A DNA stretch of 8,465 bases from an uncultured Peptococcaceae bacterium (GCA_958451915.1 CAUDRX010000093.1:1-8465); one strand, 5' to 3'. Counted from the first letter of the stretch, positions 1 to 7,439 are shown. Numbers and translations are program-made. Notes: generated by a model not told the origin, from the letters alone.

Positions 1-1
1 G

Positions 2-1672
2 TCATCCAAAATTGGCAGACTGAAGAGCGCGCTGTCTGGCGTCAGGGGAAAACACAAAACCGAGGTGCAAGCCGTTGGACTCAGCGCCGTAGAGAAGAAT
101 GTGGCCTCTATCCAGAGCCAGATCGAGCGTCTGACCAACAAGCCGGCGGTGATCACTGCGCAGGCCAAACTGACGCGTGACGACATCAAAACAGCGCGAG
201 CGGAGGCCAAAGAGCTGCAGCGACAGCTCAAAGACCTGACAGGACAAAAGTATGACATCAAGCTCGACCTGGATGGTCAGGAGATCCAGAGCTTCAGCAG
301 CAAACTAAAAGGCGGTCTTGGAACGGCGCTGTCGGTAGCCGGTGGCGGCCTGCTGGCTGGCGGTATTGGTGCTGCAGCGGCCGGCATCGGCAGCGGTGTA
401 GCGTCGGCCGCAAGTTCCATGTGGACAGGCGGCACAGAACGTCAGCAGTACCTGAGCTCGATGACGCATTTCATGGGCGGTGACCAGAGCGCAGCCCGTG
501 AGATGATGGACTGGGCCAACGAGAACGCGCGAACGACACAGTTTTCTTCCGGTGAAGTATTAGCAGCAGCCAGCCGTGCCATCCAGATTGCTGATGGCAG
601 CGCGACCGAGGCACAGCGTTTGACCCAGCTGGCTGAGGATATGGCATCGTTGACACCGGGGAAAACGGTCATGGATGCACTAGAAGCATTAGCTGACGCC
701 GACATGGGTGAATTCGAACGAATGAAAGAGTTCGGTTTCAAGGGCTCGGCAGATGCACTCGAAGCGGCCGGTGGTGATTTCTGGAGCATGAAAAGCATCT
801 CGAATGGTAAAACGGTCGAAGAAATGTTTGCAGGCGGCACAGCATCTGGTGCTCAGAATGCGACTGCGAAGATTGGTACGATCGCAGGCACTTTCGAGGA
901 TGCGCTCTCGTCGGCCGGTGAGAAGATGATCAATGGTCTCAATCCGGCGCTTGATTGGTTGATCGAGAGGAGCGAGGGTGCAGCGAATGCACTCGGTGGT
1001 GCGCTGGAATGGGCCGGTAATGCGTTGGGTACGACTTTCACGAATGTGAAAGCGGCGCTGGATCCATACATGCCGCTTTTAGGCTCTGTCGCAAGCCTGG
1101 TAGGGACAGTGGTCTCGGGGGCTTTCTCCACCGTAGGAAGCGTGCTTAATTCGCTTGTGCTGCCAGCGATCGGATGGGTCGGCGAACATATGACGCCTGT
1201 GTTCAGTGCGCTCAATGAAGCGGCTGTATGGGTGAATGATAAGTTTAATGCTTTGGTCGATGCCGCGCAGGGCGTGATCGATGGGCTGGCGGGCCTTCCT
1301 GGCAAGATCGCTGACAAGGTGACCAGTGCGGTGAGCGGCATCGGCGGCTGGATCAAAAGTGCGCTTGGTTTTGGAAGCGGCAGCAAGCATGCGACCGGCG
1401 CCATGGCCTTCGGCGGTGTGACGCAGATCAATGAGAACATGAAAGGTGAATTGATTCGGCTGCCGAACGGTTCACGCATCTATCCGTATGAGCTGACGCG
1501 CAGGATGCTGGCCAAAGAACTCAAGGGTTCGAAGGGGCCAACGAACAACAACGTCATCAATGTGAACATTGATGCACGCGGTTCGACGATGAGTAAGCAG
1601 GATCAGTACCGCATGCGCAAGCAGATCGTGCGCGACCTGCTGGATGCGTTGGACAACACGGTGCCGGCGTAA
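2..1672 (+). CDS. Phage tail tape measure protein, C-terminal part (XkdO position; 5' end outside window)
   Basis: This protein sets tail length, occupies the tail-tube lumen and is ejected on infection. The frame is open from base 2 with no stop, so the gene starts upstream; the GTG at 65 is internal. About 556 residues are visible. The first 80 or so are charged and helical, with a Glu/Lys/Gln-rich likely coiled coil. An Ala/Gly-rich hydrophobic stretch follows at about 105-140, and a second hydrophobic stretch lies at about 355-391; membrane-inserting segments of this kind are usual in tape measures. The C-terminus has the typical Gly-rich segment followed by GGVTQINENMKGELIRLPNG and a basic, helical tail. 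It lies directly upstream of a LysM baseplate gene, as xkdO does in PBSX. No peptidase or transglycosylase motif was seen in the visible part; here the wall-cutting domains sit on the hub protein. Family call is firm, full length unknown. Confidence 0.9.
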   Translation, partial: SSKIGRLKSALSGVRGKHKTEVQAVGLSAVEKNVASIQSQIERLTNKPAVITAQAKLTRDDIKTARAEAKELQRQLKDLTGQKYDIKLDLDGQEIQSFSSKLKGGLGTALSVAGGGLLAGGIGAAAAGIGSGVASAASSMWTGGTERQQYLSSMTHFMGGDQSAAREMMDWANENARTTQFSSGEVLAAASRAIQIADGSATEAQRLTQLAEDMASLTPGKTVMDALEALADADMGEFERMKEFGFKGSADALEAAGGDFWSMKSISNGKTVEEMFAGGTASGAQNATAKIGTIAGTFEDALSSAGEKMINGLNPALDWLIERSEGAANALGGALEWAGNALGTTFTNVKAALDPYMPLLGSVASLVGTVVSGAFSTVGSVLNSLVLPAIGWVGEHMTPVFSALNEAAVWVNDKFNALVDAAQGVIDGLAGLPGKIADKVTSAVSGIGGWIKSALGFGSGSKHATGAMAFGGVTQINENMKGELIRLPNGSRIYPYELTRRMLAKELKGSKGPTNNNVINVNIDARGSTMSKQDQYRMRKQIVRDLLDALDNTVPA

Positions 1673-1687
1673 GAAGGAGGCAAGGGT

Positions 1688-2425
1688 ATGGCAGGCTATA
1701 AACCAGAGGACGAGATCAGTTTCAACAACCGCGAAGAGTATTTCACCATCCCGGTGCCGGCGCAGGAGCTGGAGATCTATACACCGGGGCAGAACCAGAC
1801 GTGGAACTCGACCGACGTGGGGCCTTTCAAAGCGATCGGGCACCAGGGGTTGATGAGCATGACGTATTCGAGCTTTTTTCCAGCGCATGATTACCCTTTT
1901 TGCGCCTGCACACCACTGCCGCCTCTCCAGTACATCGAAAAGATCCAGCGCTATCAGAAAAGCCGGCGGCCGATCCGGTTCATCCGCACGGGGGTGATCA
2001 ATGGTGCTTTTGCCATCGAAGGGTTCACGTTCTCGCGCGAGATGGGTACGGGGGATTATTACTATACCTTGGAGCTTGAGCAATATCGTTTTGCGAGCGA
2101 GGCTAATCCCGACACGGGCAATGACTATCGTGATGGGACAGATCTGAACGTGGACGGGAAAGTCGATTCAACAACGGTGCTGCATGCGCTCATCAAGGGC
2201 GAGACCCTGACAGGGCTTGCTGATGAATGGCTGGGTGACAGCGACCGCTGGCGGGAGATCTGGGACATGAACCGAGATACCATCCACGATCCTGGACATC
2301 CATGGGATCAGTCGATCGCCGATCGCGGTGAGACGCAGATCGTGAAGATCGAGTGCGAAGAAGGCACGCCAGGTTATGCGATGATCGTCGGTTCCTATAC
2401 GGGAAAGACGCCGGAGGAGATCTGA
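1688..2425 (+). CDS. LysM-containing baseplate/tail protein (XkdP-like)
   Basis: A 245-residue protein of the XkdP type, found next to the tape measure in contractile tails. Residues about 15-140 form the phage-specific part, rich in Tyr, Phe and Pro. Residues about 163-222 look like a LysM domain: LIKGETLTGLADEWLGD is the usual start, followed by a WDMNRDTI segment (residues 192-199) and a final QIVKIE strand. LysM binds peptidoglycan N-acetylglucosamine in cell-wall proteins; in tail proteins it is thought to sit at the tube end or hub, so a wall-contact or structural role is inferred. The ATG is set by AAGGAGG at 1674-1680 with 7-base spacing. The gene follows the tape measure by 15 bases, and one base separates its TGA from the hub ATG. 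Residues 225-245 after LysM form a short tail of unknown role. Confidence 0.88.
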   Translation: MAGYKPEDEISFNNREEYFTIPVPAQELEIYTPGQNQTWNSTDVGPFKAIGHQGLMSMTYSSFFPAHDYPFCACTPLPPLQYIEKIQRYQKSRRPIRFIRTGVINGAFAIEGFTFSREMGTGDYYYTLELEQYRFASEANPDTGNDYRDGTDLNVDGKVDSTTVLHALIKGETLTGLADEWLGDSDRWREIWDMNRDTIHDPGHPWDQSIADRGETQIVKIECEEGTPGYAMIVGSYTGKTPEEI

Positions 2426-2426
2426 T

Positions 2427-4358
2427 ATGGGAGAACTACGGATCTATCAGCGTGGCCGCAATGACGACGGCACGCGCAGCGATGCGCTCACGGATATCAC
2501 GATGATCTGCGGGGGCATTCAGCTGGAAGGGGCTGTGGAAGCAGCAAGCCGAAAGCTCTCCTTCGATGTGCTGCGGCGAAAGGTGGACTATTACCTCAGC
2601 GGAATCGCAAACATCCAACGCGGCGATGCGATCATCCTGGACGATGGCAGCGAGGACTATGTCTTCTATGGCATCGTCTGGCGCATCGAGGAGAGCGACG
2701 ATGGCAGCATGAAGACGGTGACTTGCTGGGACAACATGAAGTTTCTCATGACGAGCGACGTCATCACCAACATCTGGACCAACGTCACTCCTGGCGAGGT
2801 TACAGAGACGGTGTGCAAGGAGCTCGGGGTGACATGCGGCGATCTGCCAGAGTGTGACCTCACGGTGAGCGTGAACGGGCGTAACAAGAACGGGTATGAA
2901 GCGATCATGATCGCCTGGACGGAGGCGCACAAACAGAACGGAAAGGTCTACTATCCGCGCATGGTGGGATACAGGTTCACGGTCATTGAGAAGGGCGAAA
3001 CGCTGGAAGGGCATTCGCTCAAGCATTACAGTCGGGATCTGGCAGGGAGCATCATCCGTGTGTCTCTTTCGGAAGACAGCGAGAGCGCGGTGACGTCGGT
3101 ATGGAGCCGCAACGGTGCCGGGACGGCCTCGCATGTTGAAACGGACGATGCACTCTCGAAGCTCATTGGCTACATCGTTGGCATGAACGACGTGGGCCAA
3201 TCAACGGACCAGAGCGCGTTCAAAGAGATCAACGATGGTGAGAAGACGGCCACGGTGGAAGCGATCGGTGACTGGGCCATGCAGACCGGCTGGAGCGTGC
3301 CGATCGAGAGCGAGATCCTCACGGAGGAACTGCTCTACATCGAAAGCGATGTCCACAATTACGAAAATGGCATCCATACGATGGAGCTGGAACTGAGCTA
3401 TGAGAACAGAATGGACGAGCACGAGAACGATCCGATCGAGCAGGCTGATGGTACAGTCAGCGGCAACACGACGGAAGAGAAGATCTGGAACTTCCTGCGT
3501 GGACAGGGATTCTCCGCAGCGGCAGCGGCCGGGATCATGGGCAACATGTACGCCGAAAGCGGCTGCCAGCCGGACATCACGGAAGTGAACGGCTATGGTG
3601 GCTATGGGCTTTGCCAGTGGACGTTTGGCCGGAAGACAGACCTTATGAACTGGTGCGCGAACAACGGATACGACTACAAGAGCCTGGAAGGTCAGCTGAA
3701 CTTCATGATGTACGAGTACGAGCTGCCGTATTACAGCCAGTTTTTGGGCGAGAGCTTCAAGGCGATCACAGATGTCTACACGGCGACAGACCGCTGGCTG
3801 ACTTATTTCGAAGGGTGTACGGTCCGCTCGACGATCGTGCACTGGGACCGGAGGCTTTCGGCGGCGCAGGATTACTACAACCGCTGGCACATGTACACAA
3901 CGATCCCGGCAGCGAGCGGTGTGATCGGTGCAGAAGGTGACGGGCTTTATACGGGCCACATGGGCTGGCCGTTTGCCGGTGGCGCTGGGACGGTGACGCA
4001 GACGTTCTACTATGGCGGCCATCGCGGCTGGGACATCTCGACGCGTGCTGGAAGCGGTGCCGGGTCTGCGGTGCTGGCGGTGGAAGGCGGCGTGGTCGTG
4101 GGAGCTGGCTGGCAGCTTGACGACTGGAGCTACGGCAATGCCGTGACGATCCAGCACACGAGCGGGCTCTGCACGCGCTACGCACATCTTTCGAGCATCA
4201 ATGTGCGCGCGGGGATGCGCGTGAGCAAGGGGCAGCAGATCGGCGTGGAGGGCAACACGGGCAACAGCTACGGCACGCACCTGCACATCGAAGTGCTGGC
4301 GTCGCTGCCATGGGGTCAGCTCTACGATCCACAGTACTATCTCGATCGCAACGGCTAA
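2427..4358 (+). CDS. Tail hub protein (XkdQ/gpD-like) fused to phage tail lysozyme and M23 peptidase domains
   Basis: A 643-residue fusion. Residues 1 to about 330 resemble XkdQ, the hub that closes the tail tube and forms the spike base; PBSX XkdQ is about this length alone. An acidic linker (about 330-350) leads to a lysozyme-like domain (about 351-490) of the phage_tail_lysozyme type: IWNFLRGQGFS, then GNMYAESG with a candidate catalytic Glu377, then GYGLCQW at 392-398. A Gly/Ala-rich linker leads to an M23 (LytM) zinc endopeptidase (about 508-640): HRGWD gives H532 and D536, AHLS gives H587, and THLH gives H618 and H620, so the expected metal and catalytic residues are present. It should cut glycan strands and peptide cross-bridges as the tail tip crosses the wall. 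Cys380, 396, 410 and 464 cluster in the lysozyme part. Ribosome binding site GGAGGA at 2413-2418, 8 bases from ATG. Peptide-bond specificity cannot be read. Confidence 0.9.
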   Translation: MGELRIYQRGRNDDGTRSDALTDITMICGGIQLEGAVEAASRKLSFDVLRRKVDYYLSGIANIQRGDAIILDDGSEDYVFYGIVWRIEESDDGSMKTVTCWDNMKFLMTSDVITNIWTNVTPGEVTETVCKELGVTCGDLPECDLTVSVNGRNKNGYEAIMIAWTEAHKQNGKVYYPRMVGYRFTVIEKGETLEGHSLKHYSRDLAGSIIRVSLSEDSESAVTSVWSRNGAGTASHVETDDALSKLIGYIVGMNDVGQSTDQSAFKEINDGEKTATVEAIGDWAMQTGWSVPIESEILTEELLYIESDVHNYENGIHTMELELSYENRMDEHENDPIEQADGTVSGNTTEEKIWNFLRGQGFSAAAAAGIMGNMYAESGCQPDITEVNGYGGYGLCQWTFGRKTDLMNWCANNGYDYKSLEGQLNFMMYEYELPYYSQFLGESFKAITDVYTATDRWLTYFEGCTVRSTIVHWDRRLSAAQDYYNRWHMYTTIPAASGVIGAEGDGLYTGHMGWPFAGGAGTVTQTFYYGGHRGWDISTRAGSGAGSAVLAVEGGVVVGAGWQLDDWSYGNAVTIQHTSGLCTRYAHLSSINVRAGMRVSKGQQIGVEGNTGNSYGTHLHIEVLASLPWGQLYDPQYYLDRNG

Positions 4359-4365
4359 GGAGGGG
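4359..4365 (+). promoter_or_regulatory. Ribosome binding site that decides a TTG start
   Basis: GGAGGGG right after the hub stop, 5 bases before the TTG at 4371. A nearer ATG at 4366 abuts the site and opens a different frame of only 27 codons, ending in TGA at 4447-4449. Spacing and the conserved downstream frame favour TTG. Confidence 0.75.
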
Positions 4366-4370
4366 ATGAA

Positions 4371-4751
4371 TTGGGAAAAACAGAATACAGACTGGCGAAG
4401 CGGATCCACGGACGCACCCCATCACCGGGAATCGAACGGGCGACGGTGACAGCGGTCGATCCACTGACCATCGAGGTCGGCGGTGTGGTCTACTCTTCGC
4501 AGGATTGGCAGATGTATGAACAGGCGGCGCTCTGGCAGCAGGTGACTGTGACAAATGGCGCGCTCTCCGGCACGAGTGTGAGCTGCCCGACAGGAAGCGC
4601 ATCTAGCATCAGCTTCTCAAGTGGTACGGCTGCAGAGGTGGCAGCGACAGTGAAGTACAACGTGGGTGATCTCCTGGCGGTGCAGGAAGTCGACGGCGGC
4701 ACCGCCTTCATTATCCTGTGTCGGCTGAAGGCGGTGATCAGGGATGCCTAG
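4371..4751 (+). CDS. DUF2577-type baseplate protein (XkdR-like)
   Basis: A 126-residue protein in the xkdR slot, between hub and DUF2634 genes. Its pattern fits DUF2577: a short N-terminal helix, then ATVTAVDPLTIEVGGVVYSS (residues about 24-43), a middle strand region, and VGDLLAVQEVDGGTAFIILC near the end, typical of a small OB- or beta-barrel-like fold where GD..L........F.IL recurs. The family is thought to be a small structural baseplate or hub accessory protein; its exact role is not established. The middle (about 65-90) is rich in Ser, Thr, Ala and Gly and may be a loop. It starts at TTG, chosen from the ribosome binding site and because no ATG in this frame keeps the N-terminus. The TAG stop overlaps the next gene by 8 bases, suggesting coupling. 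Assignment rests on synteny plus weak motif recognition. Confidence 0.75.
   Translation: MGKTEYRLAKRIHGRTPSPGIERATVTAVDPLTIEVGGVVYSSQDWQMYEQAALWQQVTVTNGALSGTSVSCPTGSASSISFSSGTAAEVAATVKYNVGDLLAVQEVDGGTAFIILCRLKAVIRDA
4728..4736 (+). promoter_or_regulatory. Intragenic ribosome binding site AAGGCGGTG
   Basis: AAGGCGGTG lies 7 bases before the ATG at 4744, inside the end of the preceding gene. The same nine bases with the same spacing recur at 6881-6889 before a TTG, which supports both as genuine translation signals. Confidence 0.65.
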
Positions 4752-5202
4752 TCTACCATTGGCGGCAGATGGCAGTACACTGGCGCAGACAGTGCCTGCA
4801 AGCGTACAGACGACAGACGAGCTCCCGATGCTTCAGGAATGGGCCTACGATTTCGAAGCAAACGAACTGCTCCTGGACGCGGCGGGCATGCCCTATCTCG
4901 TCGAAGGCAACGAGGCGTTGAAGATCTGGCTCTACTGGGCTGTGACCACGCAGAAAGACCGCTGGCGCGCAAATTCGTCCGATTACGGCACGGAGATCGA
5001 GCGCATGATGGGAATGCCGGTGACGACAGCGATCAAGAGCTCAGAGCTCACGCGGACCATTCGCGAAGCGGTGGCGATCAGTCCCTATGTGAAGCGCATT
5101 GAGAGCATTACGCTTGCCGTGGATAACGGCGTTGTCACCGCGACGGTCACAGTCGAGAGTGTGTATGAAAGAGAAAGGGTGAGTGCGAATGTCGAAATTT
5201 GA
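4744..5202 (+). CDS. DUF2634 / gp25-like baseplate wedge protein (XkdS-like)
   Basis: A 152-residue DUF2634 protein, related by fold and position to T4 gp25 and phage P2 W. These form the inner wedge of the baseplate and join it to the sheath. Recognisable parts are EWAYDFEANELLLD (residues 32-45), then YLVEGNEALKIWLYWAVTTQKDRW (51-74) read as two pieces, YGTEIERMMG (81-90), and a long helix with ELTRTIREAV (101-110). It ends in the beta strands that close the fold (ITLAVDNGVVTATVTVESV, 122-140). The GNEAL....WA..T..DR...S..YG core is typical of the family. Length is close to that usually seen. The ATG at 4744 overlaps the previous gene by 8 bases, and the end overlaps the baseplate J gene by 14 bases. 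No truncation is visible. Confidence 0.88.
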   Translation: MPSLPLAADGSTLAQTVPASVQTTDELPMLQEWAYDFEANELLLDAAGMPYLVEGNEALKIWLYWAVTTQKDRWRANSSDYGTEIERMMGMPVTTAIKSSELTRTIREAVAISPYVKRIESITLAVDNGVVTATVTVESVYERERVSANVEI

Positions 5203-6268
5203 CGATATCCTGAACACCTTAAAGAGCTACCTGACGACGCCTGCCAGCAAGAATGAGGGGACGTTTTCCATGTTCAACCTTCGTGCTGTCGCTCAGGAGA
5301 TGGCCATCCAGCAAAACGATATGGAGATCATGAACAGCAACTGGTCACTTGACACGGCAGCGGGCGTCTATCTGGACCGCGTGGCAGACAGTTACGGCAT
5401 CTATCGGCACAATGCCCAGTATGCGAGCGGCAGCGTGACCTTTACAGGATCAGATGGCGCTGTCGTGCCGAGCGGGACGATGGTGCAGGCGCCAGACTAC
5501 GGGGTGCAGTTTAACGTGGTCGGTGATGTGACGCTCACCGGAGGCAGCGGCACCGGCACGGCAGAATGTACCACCATCGGCAGCGTGGGTAATGTGCCAG
5601 CTGGCACAGTGACCGTGATCACCGAGCAGGTGCAGGGCGTGGCCAGCGTGACGAATGCAGCTGCTTTCACTGGCGGCGCCGATCGCGAAGAGGACAACAA
5701 CCTGCGCCTGCGCGTGTACAACAAGATCCGCTATCCTGCGACCTCGGGCAACGTCTACCATTACCAGCAGTGGGCTACATCGGTGCAGGGCGTGGGCGCT
5801 GTGAAGGTCTTTCCACTTTGGGACGGGCCAGGGACGGTAAAGGTCTCGATCCTGGATGCGAGTGGAGACCCGGCGGATGGCGCCCTCATCCAGAGCGTGC
5901 AGGAATACATCGATCCTGACGAAGGCCATGGCGGCGGCCAGGCACCGATCGGCGCCATCGTCACGGTCACGACCGCCTCGCCGAAGGTGGTCAATGTCTC
6001 TGCGACGGTGGAGCTGGGCGCTTCAGCGAGCGGCATCGAAGCGGTGAAAACGGCGTTCACAGAGCGGCTGCAAGCATTCTTTGCAGAAAAGGCTTACGAC
6101 GGCGAAACCGACGGCGTATCGGTCGCTATTGTCGGCCGCGAGCTTTTGGATACGCCGGGTGTCATCGACTACGCGGGTCTCACCTTGAACGGTGGCACGC
6201 AGGCCGTCACCATTGGCGAAGAAGAGGTGCTGCAAGTAGGCACTGTCGAACTGACGGAAGCGCCATAA
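5189..6268 (+). CDS. Baseplate J-like protein (XkdT-like)
   Basis: Baseplate J family (P2 J, T4 gp6, XkdT), the wedge protein that forms the ring of the contractile baseplate. From ATG it has 359 residues. The N-terminus is helical with LDTAAGVYLDRVADSYGI (54-71); a beta-rich, Gly/Thr-rich domain follows (about 77-162). The family signature GGADREEDNNLRLRV is at 162-176, followed by PATSGNVYHYQQWA (183-196), where the family usually has a similar SGN..HY..WA. GHGGGQAPIGAIVTV (246-260) is the other signature, then a C-terminal alpha/beta domain. A GTG at 5183 in the same frame would add two residues, but AAAGGG at 5174-5179 is 9 bases from the ATG at 5189 and only 3 from the GTG, so ATG was chosen. 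Length is normal for XkdT-type proteins. Family assignment is firm. Confidence 0.93.
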   Translation: MSKFDDILNTLKSYLTTPASKNEGTFSMFNLRAVAQEMAIQQNDMEIMNSNWSLDTAAGVYLDRVADSYGIYRHNAQYASGSVTFTGSDGAVVPSGTMVQAPDYGVQFNVVGDVTLTGGSGTGTAECTTIGSVGNVPAGTVTVITEQVQGVASVTNAAAFTGGADREEDNNLRLRVYNKIRYPATSGNVYHYQQWATSVQGVGAVKVFPLWDGPGTVKVSILDASGDPADGALIQSVQEYIDPDEGHGGGQAPIGAIVTVTTASPKVVNVSATVELGASASGIEAVKTAFTERLQAFFAEKAYDGETDGVSVAIVGRELLDTPGVIDYAGLTLNGGTQAVTIGEEEVLQVGTVELTEAP

Positions 6269-6280
6269 GGAGGAACACGC

Positions 6281-6913
6281 ATGAACAGAATTGCAAAACG
6301 CCTAGACCCGCGGCTCGATGAGATCGCCTGTTTTCACGAACTGACGGAAGCCGAGAGCAAAGGTCTGGATGATATGGACGACGCATTGGCCGACATGGAG
6401 AGCAACATGTCTCTTTCCGGCACGACTGAGACGAACATCGCACGACGGGAAGCCTGGTTCGGCGTGACACCGGATGAAGCCAAGCCACTCGAGCAGCGAC
6501 GTGCGGTGCTCATCGCAAAGCTGAGGGGCCAGGGGACGACCACACCTGAGTTCATCAGGAATGTGGCCGCAAGCTTCCAGTATGGGGAAGTCTCCGTCGA
6601 TGAGACGAGTGCGCCGTACACCGTGCGGATCGTCTTCGAGAGCGTGATGGGCGTTCCACCGAACATGTCGGACTTCATCGCGGCGCTGGAAGAGGTCAAG
6701 CCTGCACATATAGTCTTTAATTATACCTATAAATACAACACCTGGGACGACTTCGAAGCGTTCCACCACACCTGGGACGAATGGGAAGCCATCCACGTCA
6801 CCTGGGACGAACTTATGACATACAGCGAAGACGATGCTGGCACACAGAGTCTTGCGGTCAGCGTTGCGAAGACGATAAGAAAGGCGGTGCGTACCATTGG
6901 GATCGGCGAATAA
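6281..6913 (+). CDS. DUF2313 / YmfQ-like baseplate protein (XkdU-like) with C-terminal TWD repeats
   Basis: A 210-residue protein in the xkdU position after baseplate J, matching DUF2313 (YmfQ) proteins, counterparts of P2 gpI that link baseplate wedges to tail fibres. The N-terminal helical part includes TTETNIARREAWFGV (48-62) and LEQRRAVLIAKLRGQGTTTPEF (69-90, in two parts), typical of the family's E..I..RE...G......L..RR..I...L....T. The beta-rich section (about 103-152) ends in KPAHIVFNYTY, again characteristic. Then three tandem 10-residue units starting TWD (154, 164, 174) precede a basic tail containing KTIRKAVRTIG. The repeats are an add-on beyond the core and may contact the fibre; that is inference. 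AAGGAGG at 6267-6273 is 7 bases from the ATG. The end overlaps the next gene by 17 bases. Confidence 0.87.
   Translation: MNRIAKRLDPRLDEIACFHELTEAESKGLDDMDDALADMESNMSLSGTTETNIARREAWFGVTPDEAKPLEQRRAVLIAKLRGQGTTTPEFIRNVAASFQYGEVSVDETSAPYTVRIVFESVMGVPPNMSDFIAALEEVKPAHIVFNYTYKYNTWDDFEAFHHTWDEWEAIHVTWDELMTYSEDDAGTQSLAVSVAKTIRKAVRTIGIGE
6739..6828 (+). repeat. Three tandem 30-bp coding repeats (TWD-[DE]-x-[EM]-A/T units)
   Basis: The string ACCTGGGACGA recurs at 6740, 6770 and 6800, an exact 30-base period. It encodes TWDDFEAFHH, TWDEWEAIHV and TWDELMTYSE. The first 11 bases of each unit are identical; the remainder diverges while keeping an acidic/aromatic pattern. Confidence 0.85.
6881..6889 (+). 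promoter_or_regulatory. Ribosome binding site that decides a TTG start
   Basis: AAGGCGGTG inside the end of the DUF2313 gene, 7 bases before the TTG at 6897. It matches the site at 4728-4736 in sequence and spacing. It makes TTG the best start for the following frame, which has no ATG near its conserved N-terminus. Confidence 0.65.
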
Positions 6914-7439
6914 AACAGAGAACCTGAACCAGCCGCAATGGCAGGGCAACGAATACCTTGAGCGCGAAGACCTGAACACGGCGTTCGCCACTATCGACGC
7001 TAAGACGGCGAAGCTCGACTCCGCAGGCAAGGTGCCATCCGACCAGCTGCCAGCTATGGACTATATTCCAACCAGCGAAAAAGGTGCAGCGTCCGGCGTG
7101 GCCACGCTCGACAGCTCCGGCAAGATACCGAGCACACAGCTGCCCGACAGCGTGGGGGAAGACATCGCCGCGCTAGGCAAAGAGCTGCATGACTGGTGGA
7201 TCTACGCCAGCGACACCCTTGCCTATACCTGCGTCACGCCGTCCGACACGTCCACCAAGCCGTACAGCTACACCGAGACGGTCAAGGATTCCGGCAGTGA
7301 GGTCGTCGCCACGCTCGTGACCACGTGCAACGCTGACGGTAGTTACACAGAGACGTTGACGCGCGGGGATGTCACCGTCACGCGGAAATGGACCAAGAGC
7401 GGCAACACGTATGAGAGAGGAGCGTGGACCAATGGATGA
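6897..7439 (+). CDS. Short tail fibre / fibre adaptor-like protein
   Basis: A 180-residue protein in the region where tail-fibre genes begin. The N-terminus reads ANKTENLNQPQWQGNEYLER, a style common at the start of Bacillota phage fibre proteins that attach to the baseplate. Two copies of LDSxGKxPSxQLP follow (residues 40-52 and 71-83), a motif often seen in fibre shafts, the second preceded by GVAT. After about residue 95 the protein is Thr/Tyr-rich and beta-like, including AYTCVTPSDTST and SYTETLTRGDVTVTRKW, and ends in a YERGAWTNG segment. It is much shorter than a complete fibre, so it may be an adaptor on which the separately encoded receptor-binding protein sits. That role is inference. 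The TTG start is supported by the site at 6881-6889. It overlaps the DUF2313 gene by 17 bases and the next small ORF by 8. Confidence 0.72.
   Translation: MGSANKTENLNQPQWQGNEYLEREDLNTAFATIDAKTAKLDSAGKVPSDQLPAMDYIPTSEKGAASGVATLDSSGKIPSTQLPDSVGEDIAALGKELHDWWIYASDTLAYTCVTPSDTSTKPYSYTETVKDSGSEVVATLVTTCNADGSYTETLTRGDVTVTRKWTKSGNTYERGAWTNG
7014..7145 (+). repeat. Two LDSxGKxPSxQLP fibre-shaft repeats
   Basis: Two 39-base coding repeats, 7014-7052 and 7107-7145, encode LDSAGKVPSDQLP and LDSSGKIPSTQLP, 31 residues apart. Similarity is clearer in protein than in DNA, which suggests old duplication or shared fold constraint rather than a recent copy. Confidence 0.75.

Noticed and set aside
65..67. GTG as the start of the tape measure gene
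   Set aside because: The frame stays open upstream to base 2 with plausible coding sequence, and no ribosome binding site precedes the GTG.
853..1479. A 208-codon minus-strand open frame opposite the tape measure
   Set aside because: Ser/Pro/Ala-rich composition is typical of antisense reading of an Ala/Gly-rich gene; no domain is visible.
2436..3200. A 254-codon minus-strand open frame opposite the hub N-terminus
   Set aside because: It is a shadow of the XkdQ-like frame, with no recognisable domain and no fitting ribosome binding site seen.
3611..3940. Plus-strand 109-codon frame inside the hub gene
   Set aside because: It is an out-of-frame reading of the lysozyme-like domain, Arg-rich and without a start signal.
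4366..4380. Programmed -1 frameshift linking the ATG at 4366 to the DUF2577 frame at the A-run
   Set aside because: The run lacks a proper slippery heptamer in the ATG frame, and the TTG start with a well-placed ribosome binding site explains the gene without it.
3201..4409. A 402-codon minus-strand open frame opposite the hub gene
   Set aside because: It lies fully antisense to a gene with clear domains, has His/Arg/Val-rich low-grade composition and no family motif. It follows from the GC-rich codon pattern of the plus strand.
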